From contig JBCBMY010000007.1 in assembly GCA_039822045.1 (NCBI GenBank), positions 186,001-250,000 of the forward strand: DNA of 64,000 nt, read 5' to 3'. Positions 18,624-25,921 of the stretch are shown piece after piece (within the stretch, counting starts at the first letter, position 1; every line of letters begins with the position of its first letter). Origin of the DNA: HLUCCA09 sp039822045 (lineage in GTDB: Bacteria; Pseudomonadota; Alphaproteobacteria; Rhodobacterales; Rhodobacteraceae). Below the pieces are notes generated by a model. That model had not been told where the DNA came from and searched no databases. It saw nothing but the letters and a program-made list of their open reading frames with translations. A program made the position numbers and the translations under genes.

Positions 18624-19795
18624 GTGCACGCGTCACCGAAGAACGATTGGTCTCCCAGGTCCAACTGGAGCGCCTGGCCGACTGGAGCATGCGCAAACCC
18701 GTCATTGCGCTCATGGGCGAATTCAGCGCGGGAAAGTCCACGCTGCTCAACCTCCTGATCGGCCAGCAAGTTCTGCCGACCCAGATCACCGCGACACGCA
18801 TGCCGCCGGTCTGGCTCCGCTATGGCGAAAGCCCGGCCTATCGCGTCGACCGTGCCGGCAACCGCCACCCGGTGGACCTCGACGACCGCGACGCGATCCC
18901 GGTCGACGAAACGGCCTATATCCGCCTGTTCTGCAAGGCCGACATCCTGCAGAGCTGCGACCTGATGGACACGCCCGGCATCTCCGACCCCAACATCCGG
19001 GCCGACGACTGGATCCGCACCATCCGCTACGCCAACGCCGTGATGTGGTGCACCCATGCCGGCCAGGCCTGGCGGGAAAGCGAGCGCGGGGCCTGGGAGG
19101 CGCTGCCATCCCGCTTGCGCGAGACCTCGATCTTGCTCGTCACCCGGAAGGACAAGATCACGTCCGAGCTCAACCTTCGCAAAATTGCACGACGTCTCGA
19201 ACGCGAGACGTCGGATCTGTTCAACGCGCGGATGTTCATCTCGCTGACGAACGCCATCCGGGCCCGCGCCGCGGGAGACGCAGAGGCCTGGACCGAGAGT
19301 GGCGCCGAGGCCTTCTCCGACATGCTGGCCCAGATCGTCGAGGGCGTGGCCGTTCAGCGCAGCTTCATGATGGCGCGCTACGTGCTGGAAGGGTCGAAAC
19401 CCGTCGCTCCGGAGATGGCCGACGAGGCCGACGGCTCCGAGCCCCTGGTCACGTCGGAGCTCGATGCGCACGATGCCGGCGCGACGCCAGAGTTTGTCTA
19501 TCAGGCGTCCGCGCCCGCGCGCGCTTCGGACGACCCCTTCATTCCCGTCGTCAACTTGCCAAACCACACCTCTGAGCGGCCTGTCTTCGACAACCGCCTG
19601 GAGCCGAGCGACGCGCAAGCTTCGCCCGCGGCGGATCCGACGGATCTGCACGAGGACGAGCCGACACGCGAAGAGCCAATGCACTTGTACGGTTTCCGCC
19701 CGTATAGGATGAGTGCCGATTTCGAAAGCTATCGCCTGAAAGATCCCTCTGCCTATGGTTCTGTTGAGCGGCGGCGCGTTGATCTTTCCAACTAA
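18620..19795 (+). CDS. Small dynamin-type GTPase 3 (QAWR family)
   Basis: A 391-residue small GTPase with a complete motif set: G1 GEFSAGKS at 33-40, G3 DTPG at 117-120 followed by ISDPN, family motif WCTHAGQAWRESE at 143-155, and G4 TRKD at 175-178. G1-G3 spacing and the DTPGxSDPN context match small GTPase 1. The C-terminal ~150 residues are acidic and low-complexity, ending in a tail (MHLYGFRPYRM) that could be a docking peptide. The ATGA overlap with dynamin-like GTPase 3 repeats the arrangement of pair 1, so the large-small unit has been kept through duplication. Confidence 0.85.
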   Translation: MSARVTEERLVSQVQLERLADWSMRKPVIALMGEFSAGKSTLLNLLIGQQVLPTQITATRMPPVWLRYGESPAYRVDRAGNRHPVDLDDRDAIPVDETAYIRLFCKADILQSCDLMDTPGISDPNIRADDWIRTIRYANAVMWCTHAGQAWRESERGAWEALPSRLRETSILLVTRKDKITSELNLRKIARRLERETSDLFNARMFISLTNAIRARAAGDAEAWTESGAEAFSDMLAQIVEGVAVQRSFMMARYVLEGSKPVAPEMADEADGSEPLVTSELDAHDAGATPEFVYQASAPARASDDPFIPVVNLPNHTSERPVFDNRLEPSDAQASPAADPTDLHEDEPTREEPMHLYGFRPYRMSADFESYRLKDPSAYGSVERRRVDLSN

Positions 19796-19828
19796 CGGTT
19801 GAAAGCCCCGACCGAGCACGTTCCGCCA

Positions 19829-20098
19829 ATGCAAGACCACGTTCCCGAAATCGCTTCCAATACGGGCGGATCCGACGGAGGCGTGATTGGGGAAGCCGAG
19901 ATATTCCGTGGCAGCGAGGGCACAGAATTATCCGAAGAATTGCACGTCGAAAACGAAGTGGACAGAATTCGCGAGATATGGAAGACAGTTCGCGAGCAGC
20001 ATGATGTGACGCAAACGCCAAGTCTGGTTGCGGCTTTTGAGGCGCTAATCAGCGAAAAGAGTAATGACGGACAATTCGTCGCACGCCATCATCTGTAG
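19829..20098 (+). CDS. Small hypothetical protein (89 aa)
   Basis: An acidic 89-residue protein with a probable amphipathic helix (ENEVDRIREIWKTVREQHD) and no recognisable domain. It follows small GTPase 3 by about 30 bp on the same strand. An upstream TTG at 19799 would add ten residues. GC content drops here relative to the GTPase genes. It may be an accessory or adaptor of the locus, but nothing in the sequence shows a function. Confidence 0.5.
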   Translation: MQDHVPEIASNTGGSDGGVIGEAEIFRGSEGTELSEELHVENEVDRIREIWKTVREQHDVTQTPSLVAAFEALISEKSNDGQFVARHHL

Positions 20099-20198
20099 GT
20101 GAATAGAAGAGCTCGAGTGGTTGCAGGTAATGCCCAACACGTATTTCCCCATTCGCCGAATTGGCGGATCGCTTGTTTGGGATAGGGCTTAGTCGTAC

Positions 20199-21335
20199 AT
20201 GCAATCTTCAGTTGTACCGTCAAATTGTCGCGGGTGCGCCGCGGGGGAAAACTCCAAGTGCCTCGGCAAGCCGGCATTCCCACAGGACAGGCCCAATGCG
20301 CCATCCGCCTATTCCGGACCCAGGAATTTCACTTGGTTGGTGCGAGGGAGCTTGGGCGGAATGCCCAGGCCCGGCCTTACGAACTCCTTCGATGTGGATG
20401 CAGCGGCCATCCGGCGGGTCGGAGTTTCGCTTGTTGTGACCCTGACCGAGGAGTGGCAGCCGCCGGTTGACCGCTTCTTGGAGTACGGAATCAATAGCTT
20501 ATACGTACCGATACCCGACATGCACCCGCCGACCCTGGAACAGGCAAGGGACACGTGCGGCCGCGTGGCCGAAGAGGTGGAAGCGGGAAGGTCGGTAGTC
20601 TTCCATTGCCGTGCGGGACGCGGACGTACCGGAACATTGCTTGCCGCGATGTTGCTTTGGTATTGTCCGAATTTCAACGCGGCAATCGCAGAAGTGAAAT
20701 CAAGGAACCGGTATTGGATCGAATCCGATACGCAAATGGAGTTCCTGAAAGAGTTCGCGGCGGTTCGGCAACATGAGCTGGGGCGTTTGCAAGGGGGGCG
20801 GTGCCACTTGGACGAATTTTCCAAGCCGGCACCGACGTGGGAGAGCGGATGGCCGTCAGGCCATTTGTACGAATTCAGATCGGCACAATTGGAAAAGACC
20901 CGCCGATCCAACAGCGACAGTGAAGGAAACGCCATGTCTCTTGACAAAGCCCTGCAAAAAGCAATGACCTCGATCCCAGAATGCCTCGCTTCGGGATATG
21001 TCGATATGGAAAGCGGGATGCTGCTCGGCATCCAGACAATTGACTCCCACCCGCAAGAGGTGCTGGATATGCTCGCCGCCGCGACGGCGGATCTGTTCCA
21101 GGGGTCTTCGGTGGTCGGAATTGAAGATATCTTCAAGAGCGCTCGCGGCACAAAAAGCGATGCGCACTACTTCAACGAGATTCTGATATTCTCGGAGAAC
21201 CTGATCCACATCTTCATGCGGACAAAGATGTATGACAATCACGTCTGCACGTTCGTCTGCCGCAAAAGCGCCAACCCTGGCATGGTGCTGACGAAGGCGC
21301 GCATGAGCCTCGAGAACGTCGCCGAAGCTCTCTGA
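20199..21335 (+). CDS. DUSP23-like phosphatase fused in frame to Roadblock/LC7 domain
   Basis: A 378-residue two-domain protein. Residues ~40-190 are a DUSP23-like dual-specificity phosphatase: FTWLVRGSLGGMPRPG entry motif, general acid D107 in PIPDMHPP and the P-loop HCRAGRGRTGT with nucleophile C137 and R143. From M246 the sequence SLDKALQKAMTSIPECLASG onward is a Roadblock/LC7-type domain of ~133 residues, a fold that regulates small GTPases. No stop separates them. However, a good AAGGAAAC ribosome-binding site precedes ATG 20934, so the Roadblock domain may also be made alone. The N-terminal Cys triplet (C10, C13, C21) is unexplained. It is likely a regulator of the GTPases upstream; this is inference. 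Confidence 0.78.
   Translation: MQSSVVPSNCRGCAAGENSKCLGKPAFPQDRPNAPSAYSGPRNFTWLVRGSLGGMPRPGLTNSFDVDAAAIRRVGVSLVVTLTEEWQPPVDRFLEYGINSLYVPIPDMHPPTLEQARDTCGRVAEEVEAGRSVVFHCRAGRGRTGTLLAAMLLWYCPNFNAAIAEVKSRNRYWIESDTQMEFLKEFAAVRQHELGRLQGGRCHLDEFSKPAPTWESGWPSGHLYEFRSAQLEKTRRSNSDSEGNAMSLDKALQKAMTSIPECLASGYVDMESGMLLGIQTIDSHPQEVLDMLAAATADLFQGSSVVGIEDIFKSARGTKSDAHYFNEILIFSENLIHIFMRTKMYDNHVCTFVCRKSANPGMVLTKARMSLENVAEAL
20934..21335 (+). CDS. Possible internal translation start: Roadblock/LC7 protein alone (133 aa)
   Basis: Inside the longer phosphatase frame, ATG 20934 is preceded by GAAGGAAAC at good spacing and begins MSLDKALQKAM, a natural N-terminus for a Roadblock/LC7-like protein (AAATADLFQG and VFVCRKSANPGMVLTKARM-like features). 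Roadblock proteins dimerise and act on Ras-like GTPases (MglB on MglA is the bacterial example). Either a stop codon was lost between two genes, giving a fusion, or both products are made. Confidence 0.55.
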   Translation: MSLDKALQKAMTSIPECLASGYVDMESGMLLGIQTIDSHPQEVLDMLAAATADLFQGSSVVGIEDIFKSARGTKSDAHYFNEILIFSENLIHIFMRTKMYDNHVCTFVCRKSANPGMVLTKARMSLENVAEAL

Positions 21336-21341
21336 TCGTTC

Positions 21342-21369
21342 GCGGGCGGGCGTATAGCCGTCCGCCCGC
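21342..21369. terminator. GC-rich hairpin between Roadblock and next gene
   Basis: An 11-bp stem with arms GCGGGCGGGCG and CGTCCGCCCGC (one G-T pair) and a six-base loop lies 6 bp after the stop at 21335. There is no T-run, so it may act as an attenuator or mRNA stabiliser rather than a simple terminator. It also argues against an ATG at 21370 as the next gene's start. Confidence 0.5.
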
Positions 21370-21411
21370 ATGACGGGCCAGTTTCGGCCCCTCGACATGG
21401 GCAGGCCACCG

Positions 21412-22002
21412 ATGAGTCTTGGCACTTCCCTGAACCATTTTGTCGGGCGCGTGCTGGGCACCAGCCCGCACGCCCAGACACAGCGAGTGGCCCCGAACGC
21501 GCCCGAACGGCCGACGGGAAAGCCGACGCGCCGGCCGGACACCGGCCCAACCAAGCCGGGCACCGCGGACGTGGAGTCCGACGTTGTCACGGCGCGCAAA
21601 AACCTAGGCAAACCCAAAGGCGAGCCGGCCCAATTGCGCCCGATCAGCGCCAATGCCTCTGCCCCGGCGGACGGGTTCTTCACCGAGTGTCGCGATTTCG
21701 CGGAAAGCGTCACGCACTGCGCGGGCGACGGAACACTCCGCGTCGCGCATCCAACTGCGGGCAATTCCAACTGGGTGCGGCACTGCTCCGACCTGTGCCA
21801 AGACCTGAGCCAATGGCGTGAGAGAACCGGGGGCGCCGTCAACCTGCCACACCTTGTGATCCTGCGTCCAAAGGGGGGCGATCAACGTGCCCTGGCCGTC
21901 TTGATGACGTCAGACGACGTCGTCGCTGCGGCGCACACCAATGCCGAACTCGGTCGAGTCCTCACGGCCTTTGACCGCATATTCGACACGTTCGGAGGCT
22001 GA
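21412..22002 (+). CDS. Hypothetical protein (196 aa)
   Basis: I do not recognise the family. From ATG 21412 the protein begins MSLGTSLNHFVGRVLG, has a Pro/Arg/Thr-rich low-complexity segment (about residues 18-75), then a compact C-terminal domain with FFTECRDFAESVTHC, a basic-aromatic middle and the hydrophobic strand HLVILRPKGG before LGRVLTAFDRIFDTFGG. ATGs at 21370 and 21403 are upstream alternatives, but 21370 abuts a strong hairpin. The stop is 2 bp from the GTG of the ATPase gene, so the two are co-translated. The size and alpha/beta look of the C-terminal domain could suit a second Roadblock-like fold, but this is only a guess. Confidence 0.65.
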   Translation: MSLGTSLNHFVGRVLGTSPHAQTQRVAPNAPERPTGKPTRRPDTGPTKPGTADVESDVVTARKNLGKPKGEPAQLRPISANASAPADGFFTECRDFAESVTHCAGDGTLRVAHPTAGNSNWVRHCSDLCQDLSQWRERTGGAVNLPHLVILRPKGGDQRALAVLMTSDDVVAAAHTNAELGRVLTAFDRIFDTFGG

Positions 22003-22004
22003 GG

Positions 22005-23333
22005 GTGGCGGGGCCAATCCTGAATGTCGAAGGTCTGACCTTGCGCGCACAGGGCAAGCTGGTGCTGAGCGACCAGTCCTTTTCCCTGCCGCCGACCGGG
22101 TTGACCGCGCTCATGGGCCCAGTCGGTACCGGCAAGTCAACACTCCTGAAATGGCTCTGCCGACGGGCAGACCCCAAGATCTATAGCGCCGAAGTCGAGC
22201 GGGCGGACTATTTCTTCGCCCCGCTGGGCCCTCGGAACCACCCGCTCCTCTACGGGCAGAAGCAAGCGCAGTCGTTTGAGCAGATGATGATGCATTTCAG
22301 CGTGCACCTGTCATCTAACCCGGCGCTGATCTGCATCGACGAGGCGACGGCAGACCTCACACCGAAGGACAGCGAGCGTGTGATGGAGCGGCTGGCGACG
22401 ATGGCGCAGTCGCGTGCGCTCCTCGTTGTCTCACACAACCAGCACCATATGCGCTCTTTTTCCGATCATGTGATGCTGCTGGCCGGCGGATGTGTGCAGG
22501 AGTTCACGCCGACGCCTGAGTTCTTCGAGGCGCCCCGATCCGATGCCGGCCGCCAGTTCGTCGGGTCCGGATGGGTGGTGATGGCCGGTGTCGACACGCC
22601 GTCTCACCATCTCAGCCACGATCTGCGCACGCTGCCCTTCGAGGTTGCCGTTCAGGCCGCTGGGGCCAACGGGCGGCTGCAGGAAATCGTCAAGGGCAAG
22701 CTTTATACCTACGCCCTTCCCCACGACATGCGGGAGCCACGGGCCGAGGCCGCTGCTCTGGCGAATGCGGGGATCGACACGTTGGTCTGCGGGCAAGGTG
22801 CGGCAGGCGAGGCCGGTGCGAGCCTGGCGCGCCTCGACGTGACCACCCGCTTGCTGCCACCGGAGGGGGCAGATCCCGGCTTCGTGACAGCGCAAGGCCG
22901 GTGCCGAGCCTACGAAGTGCGGCTCAAGGCGGGCGGCCGCATCACCTTTTTGAATCCGGCCACCGATCCTGACACTTTGCGGGCACTGGCGCAGCAGTTG
23001 GTCTTCATGGGAGTCCCGGCGGACAAGGCTGCAGAGGCCGCGGCCCAGGTGCAAGATCGGCCTTCGCTTGACCCGGCCGTGGAGCAGGAGCTTTGGGACT
23101 TCGAACTGGCGTGCGGGCTTGAGGCGGATGGTGTCGACCCCGAGGCCTTCCGCGTCGACGCCCCCGACATGCCCTGGATCGACGGACCCGCGCCCGAAAG
23201 CCACTCGGAGCACGCAAACACCCCGACATGTCCGCAGGGATGCGCCCGTTCGGTCGAGACGGCAGACGTGATGTCTCCGGCGCCCCTCGGCCATGGGCCG
23301 ACCGCCCCGGCCCTGTCACACGCGCGGAAATAG
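22005..23333 (+). CDS. Soluble ABC-type ATPase with C-terminal pseudophosphatase-like domain
   Basis: A 442-residue protein. Residues 1-165 are an ABC-type nucleotide-binding domain: Walker A GPVGTGKST at 38-46, Walker B LICIDEA at 108-114 and switch His in VVSHNQHH (H144). The LSGGQ signature is not recognisable; the region reads SFEQMMMHFSVHLSSNP. Residues ~215-355 (GKLYTYALPHDM, then LANAGIDTLVCGQ, then AGGRITFLNP) follow the outline of the DUSP23-like fold but lack an HCx5R loop, suggesting a dead phosphatase. The GTG start has GGAGG upstream. No membrane partner is nearby, so it is probably not a transporter. The C-terminal assignment is tentative. Confidence 0.75.
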   Translation: MAGPILNVEGLTLRAQGKLVLSDQSFSLPPTGLTALMGPVGTGKSTLLKWLCRRADPKIYSAEVERADYFFAPLGPRNHPLLYGQKQAQSFEQMMMHFSVHLSSNPALICIDEATADLTPKDSERVMERLATMAQSRALLVVSHNQHHMRSFSDHVMLLAGGCVQEFTPTPEFFEAPRSDAGRQFVGSGWVVMAGVDTPSHHLSHDLRTLPFEVAVQAAGANGRLQEIVKGKLYTYALPHDMREPRAEAAALANAGIDTLVCGQGAAGEAGASLARLDVTTRLLPPEGADPGFVTAQGRCRAYEVRLKAGGRITFLNPATDPDTLRALAQQLVFMGVPADKAAEAAAQVQDRPSLDPAVEQELWDFELACGLEADGVDPEAFRVDAPDMPWIDGPAPESHSEHANTPTCPQGCARSVETADVMSPAPLGHGPTAPALSHARK

Positions 23334-23344
23334 GAAGGACGGGC

Positions 23345-24898
23345 ATGTCGTCAGAGAGTTGGATCCGTTTCGAAGGCGTCAGATACGACGTGAGGCCCGG
23401 CGAACGCGCGCTTGAGGCCATGCTCCGCCAAGGCGCCCCCGTCACGTTCTCTTGCCGCAAGGGCACATGCCGGGCGTGCATGTTGCAGGCCGAAAGCGGC
23501 GACCCCGGCGCCGCCGCCATCGCGCCCCTGCCAGAGCAATACCGCGCGTTGGGGTTTTTTCTGCCATGCTGCGCCGATGCGGTTGAAGCCGTCGAAGCGG
23601 TTCGGGCCGATCTCTCACTATGTGTCGAGGAGGCGTTGGTCGCAGAGGCCTTTCGGCCTGCCCCCGATATCCTCTGCCTGCGGCTTGAGCCCATGCGCGC
23701 GCTCTCCTGGGTGCCCGGACAGGTGATTGACCTGATGAATGGAGCCGGCGAGAGCCGGCCATTCTCCGTGGTGAGCGCAAAAGACGACTACTATCTCGAG
23801 GTCCATATCCGTGTCCGGAGCGCCGGCGCGGTGAGCGCCTGGGCGGCCGGCCTCGGGGTCGGAGACAGCGTGAGATTTCGCGGGCCACGGGGCGGCCTTG
23901 TCTGGCATGAGAGCCTGGCCGACCGTCCGCTCCTGCTTGTGGGCACGGGAACCGGCGGGGGCGTGCTGGCGGGGATCGCGCGGCACGCCGTAGCCTCCGG
24001 CCATCGCGGCCGGATCCGCCTCTTTCACGGCGGGCGTGGAGCCGACGACCTCTATCTCGGGCCGTGGCTCTCGGCGCTGCCTAAGGACCGGGTCGAGGTT
24101 GTTCAGGCCGCCTCACGGGAGGCGGTCGGCGACATGCACGCCGCGCGGATCACCGATCTCGCGTTCGCCGATGGGCACGACCTGGCCGACACTGCCGTGT
24201 TCCTCAGCGGCAACCCCGATATGGTGGAGACGGCGCGCATCCAAGCCGTGGCCGCCGGCGCGGCGCTCGACCGCATATATGCTGATCCGTTTGAGCCGCC
24301 CGTTCCCTACGCCCCGCGCGACGCGCAAAAGCTCAAAGTGATCGAGGCCGATCCCGAGCTTTGGGAGGCACTCGGCGAAGGCGCCACGCTCACGCGGATC
24401 CTCGAAGAGTTCTATGCCGCGGTCTATGAGGACCCGCTGCTTGCCCCATTCTTTCACCGCGTCACCAAGCAGCGCGCCATCGAAAAGCAGTACAGTTTCC
24501 TGCAAGACCTGTTCCACGGCACCAAGCTCTACTTCGGAGAGAAGCCGTTCAATGCCCATCACTGGATGGTCATCTCCGACGAGGTCTTCGACCACCGCGA
24601 GGCGCTCTTCTTCGGGATCGTGCGCCGCCACGGCGTGCCCGAGCCGATGATCCGCCGCTGGGCCGCCCTCCACGAAATGTTTCGCCGGGAGATCGTCAAA
24701 CCTACGCCCCGCGGCGTGCTGCGGGAGGGGATGGAAGTGCATCTGGAGGGTTACTCGCGTGAAGTGCTCGACATCGGCGCCGTGTGCGACGGCTGCTCTG
24801 GCGAAGTGCCGCCGGGGTCGACTGTACGGATGCATGTCCGGACCGGGGAAATCTTCTGCGCCAAATGCGAGGGGCGCGACACAACGAATGCTGCCTGA
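23345..24898 (+). CDS. Ferredoxin / FAD-NAD reductase / truncated globin / zinc-ribbon fusion
   Basis: A 517-residue redox protein. Residues 1-90 are a plant-type 2Fe-2S ferredoxin with C37, C42, C45 and C75/C76 (SCRKGTCRACML, FLPCCA). Residues ~95-320 are a ferredoxin-NAD(P) reductase module with FAD motif SRPFSVVSA and nucleotide motif LLVGTGTGGG. Residues ~345-475 are a truncated hemoglobin (EEFYAAVYEDPLLAPFF, proximal-His candidate H405/H406 in NAHHWM). The tail carries a zinc ribbon with C481, C484, C505 and C508. It resembles a one-chain NAD(P)H-driven globin reductase that could handle NO or O2. The start at MSSESW follows AAGGACGGGC; the frame is open further upstream but overlaps the previous gene. 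Confidence 0.85.
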   Translation: MSSESWIRFEGVRYDVRPGERALEAMLRQGAPVTFSCRKGTCRACMLQAESGDPGAAAIAPLPEQYRALGFFLPCCADAVEAVEAVRADLSLCVEEALVAEAFRPAPDILCLRLEPMRALSWVPGQVIDLMNGAGESRPFSVVSAKDDYYLEVHIRVRSAGAVSAWAAGLGVGDSVRFRGPRGGLVWHESLADRPLLLVGTGTGGGVLAGIARHAVASGHRGRIRLFHGGRGADDLYLGPWLSALPKDRVEVVQAASREAVGDMHAARITDLAFADGHDLADTAVFLSGNPDMVETARIQAVAAGAALDRIYADPFEPPVPYAPRDAQKLKVIEADPELWEALGEGATLTRILEEFYAAVYEDPLLAPFFHRVTKQRAIEKQYSFLQDLFHGTKLYFGEKPFNAHHWMVISDEVFDHREALFFGIVRRHGVPEPMIRRWAALHEMFRREIVKPTPRGVLREGMEVHLEGYSREVLDIGAVCDGCSGEVPPGSTVRMHVRTGEIFCAKCEGRDTTNAA

Positions 24899-24946
24899 AG
24901 AGCGAAGCATGCGACCATAGGTTCGCAGACAACAAAGGGGACGAGG

Positions 24947-25558
24947 ATGAAAGACGAAACAGCAGGAAAGTGCCCGTTCGGGTTCGGATCGGATGACGGC
25001 GCGGCGCCGGCAGGGGTCAAGGCGCCAACACAGGACGGCGATACAGGCTACCGCCACATGGGAATGGCTACGGGGCTGAGCCGCGACAAGCTGCCGGAGC
25101 TTCGCCGCGAGCCGATCGAACCGGGCGCCGATGGATTGGCCACGGGCCGTTGCCTCTGCGGCAAAGTCAGCTTTCAGATCAAGCGCCCCGTCAGCATGGT
25201 GTTTGCCAACCACGACGCGCCCTCTCGTCGCCGGTCGGGCGGTGTGGCCTTCACCATCATGATCCGGGCGACCAACACGGCATTCAGCGGCTGGGGACAT
25301 CTGGTCCACTACGCGATGTCCGAGCGCGACACCTCATGTTTCTGCCGGGTCTGCGGGACGCCGATGTTCGTGCGCCACGTCCAGCCGGCCGCGATGGACG
25401 GCATGATCTCTCTTTCGGCCGGCGCCCTCGACGATCCGGACGGCTTGCACCTCGCTGCTGACCTGTGCGCAGACGAGAAGCCCGAGTACTACACGTTCGA
25501 GGGCGAGCGCCGCGAGATCTCGTCGGCCGATGTCGAAACCATGTTCGCCTCTCGCTAG
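24947..25558 (+). CDS. GFA-family (glutathione-dependent formaldehyde-activating type) protein
   Basis: A 203-residue protein whose residues ~60-195 match the GFA/CENP-V zinc-binding fold: GRCLCGKVSF provides the first Cys pair and CFCRVCGTPMF the second. About 55 polar residues at the N-terminus begin KDETAGKCPFGFGSDDG, a CPFG stretch seen in heme/iron-associated proteins. It lies 48 bp after the globin fusion on the same strand with AAAGGGG before the ATG, so it may belong to the same unit. Few GFA proteins have proven formaldehyde activity; substrate and role here are unknown. Confidence 0.75.
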   Translation: MKDETAGKCPFGFGSDDGAAPAGVKAPTQDGDTGYRHMGMATGLSRDKLPELRREPIEPGADGLATGRCLCGKVSFQIKRPVSMVFANHDAPSRRRSGGVAFTIMIRATNTAFSGWGHLVHYAMSERDTSCFCRVCGTPMFVRHVQPAAMDGMISLSAGALDDPDGLHLAADLCADEKPEYYTFEGERREISSADVETMFASR

Positions 25559-25921
25559 CCGCGGCAACCCTGACCGACTATGGGCGCTTCCCGTCGAACC
25601 CTTCGACGGCGCAACGCGCCCGTATTTGGGGAGCGCGCCTGTCGAGGATCTCCCTGATCGCTGAAAGGGATATCTTCGGCTGCGATGGCGCAGGGCCGAC
25701 GGCCGTAGGCGTCCTCAGAGACCTCCATCCTGCCACATCGCCAAGCCAGGCAAAGCCAGCCGTTTGACGAGTGCAAGTCCAGCCACCGCTCGGGACCGAC
25801 CGAGACGGGGCAGGTCCCCTCGCCGTGTCAATTGCCTGAGGTGCACCGGAAACATTGGCCGCCATGCTCCGGCCTTGGCGGGACTCGGTAGCGGCGTGGC
25901 GGCCGGCCCCCTTAGGCGCGC
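25559..25921. other. 363-bp convergent intergenic region
   Basis: This lies between the GFA gene and the convergent ETF-QO gene. I see no supported coding frame, RNA gene or clear terminator hairpin with a T-run in it. Confidence 0.4.

Noticed and set aside
16374..18629. 751-residue minus-strand frame opposite dynamin-like GTPase 3
   Set aside because: It is the antisense shadow of a gene with complete GTPase motifs; its translation has no domain and no ribosome-binding site.
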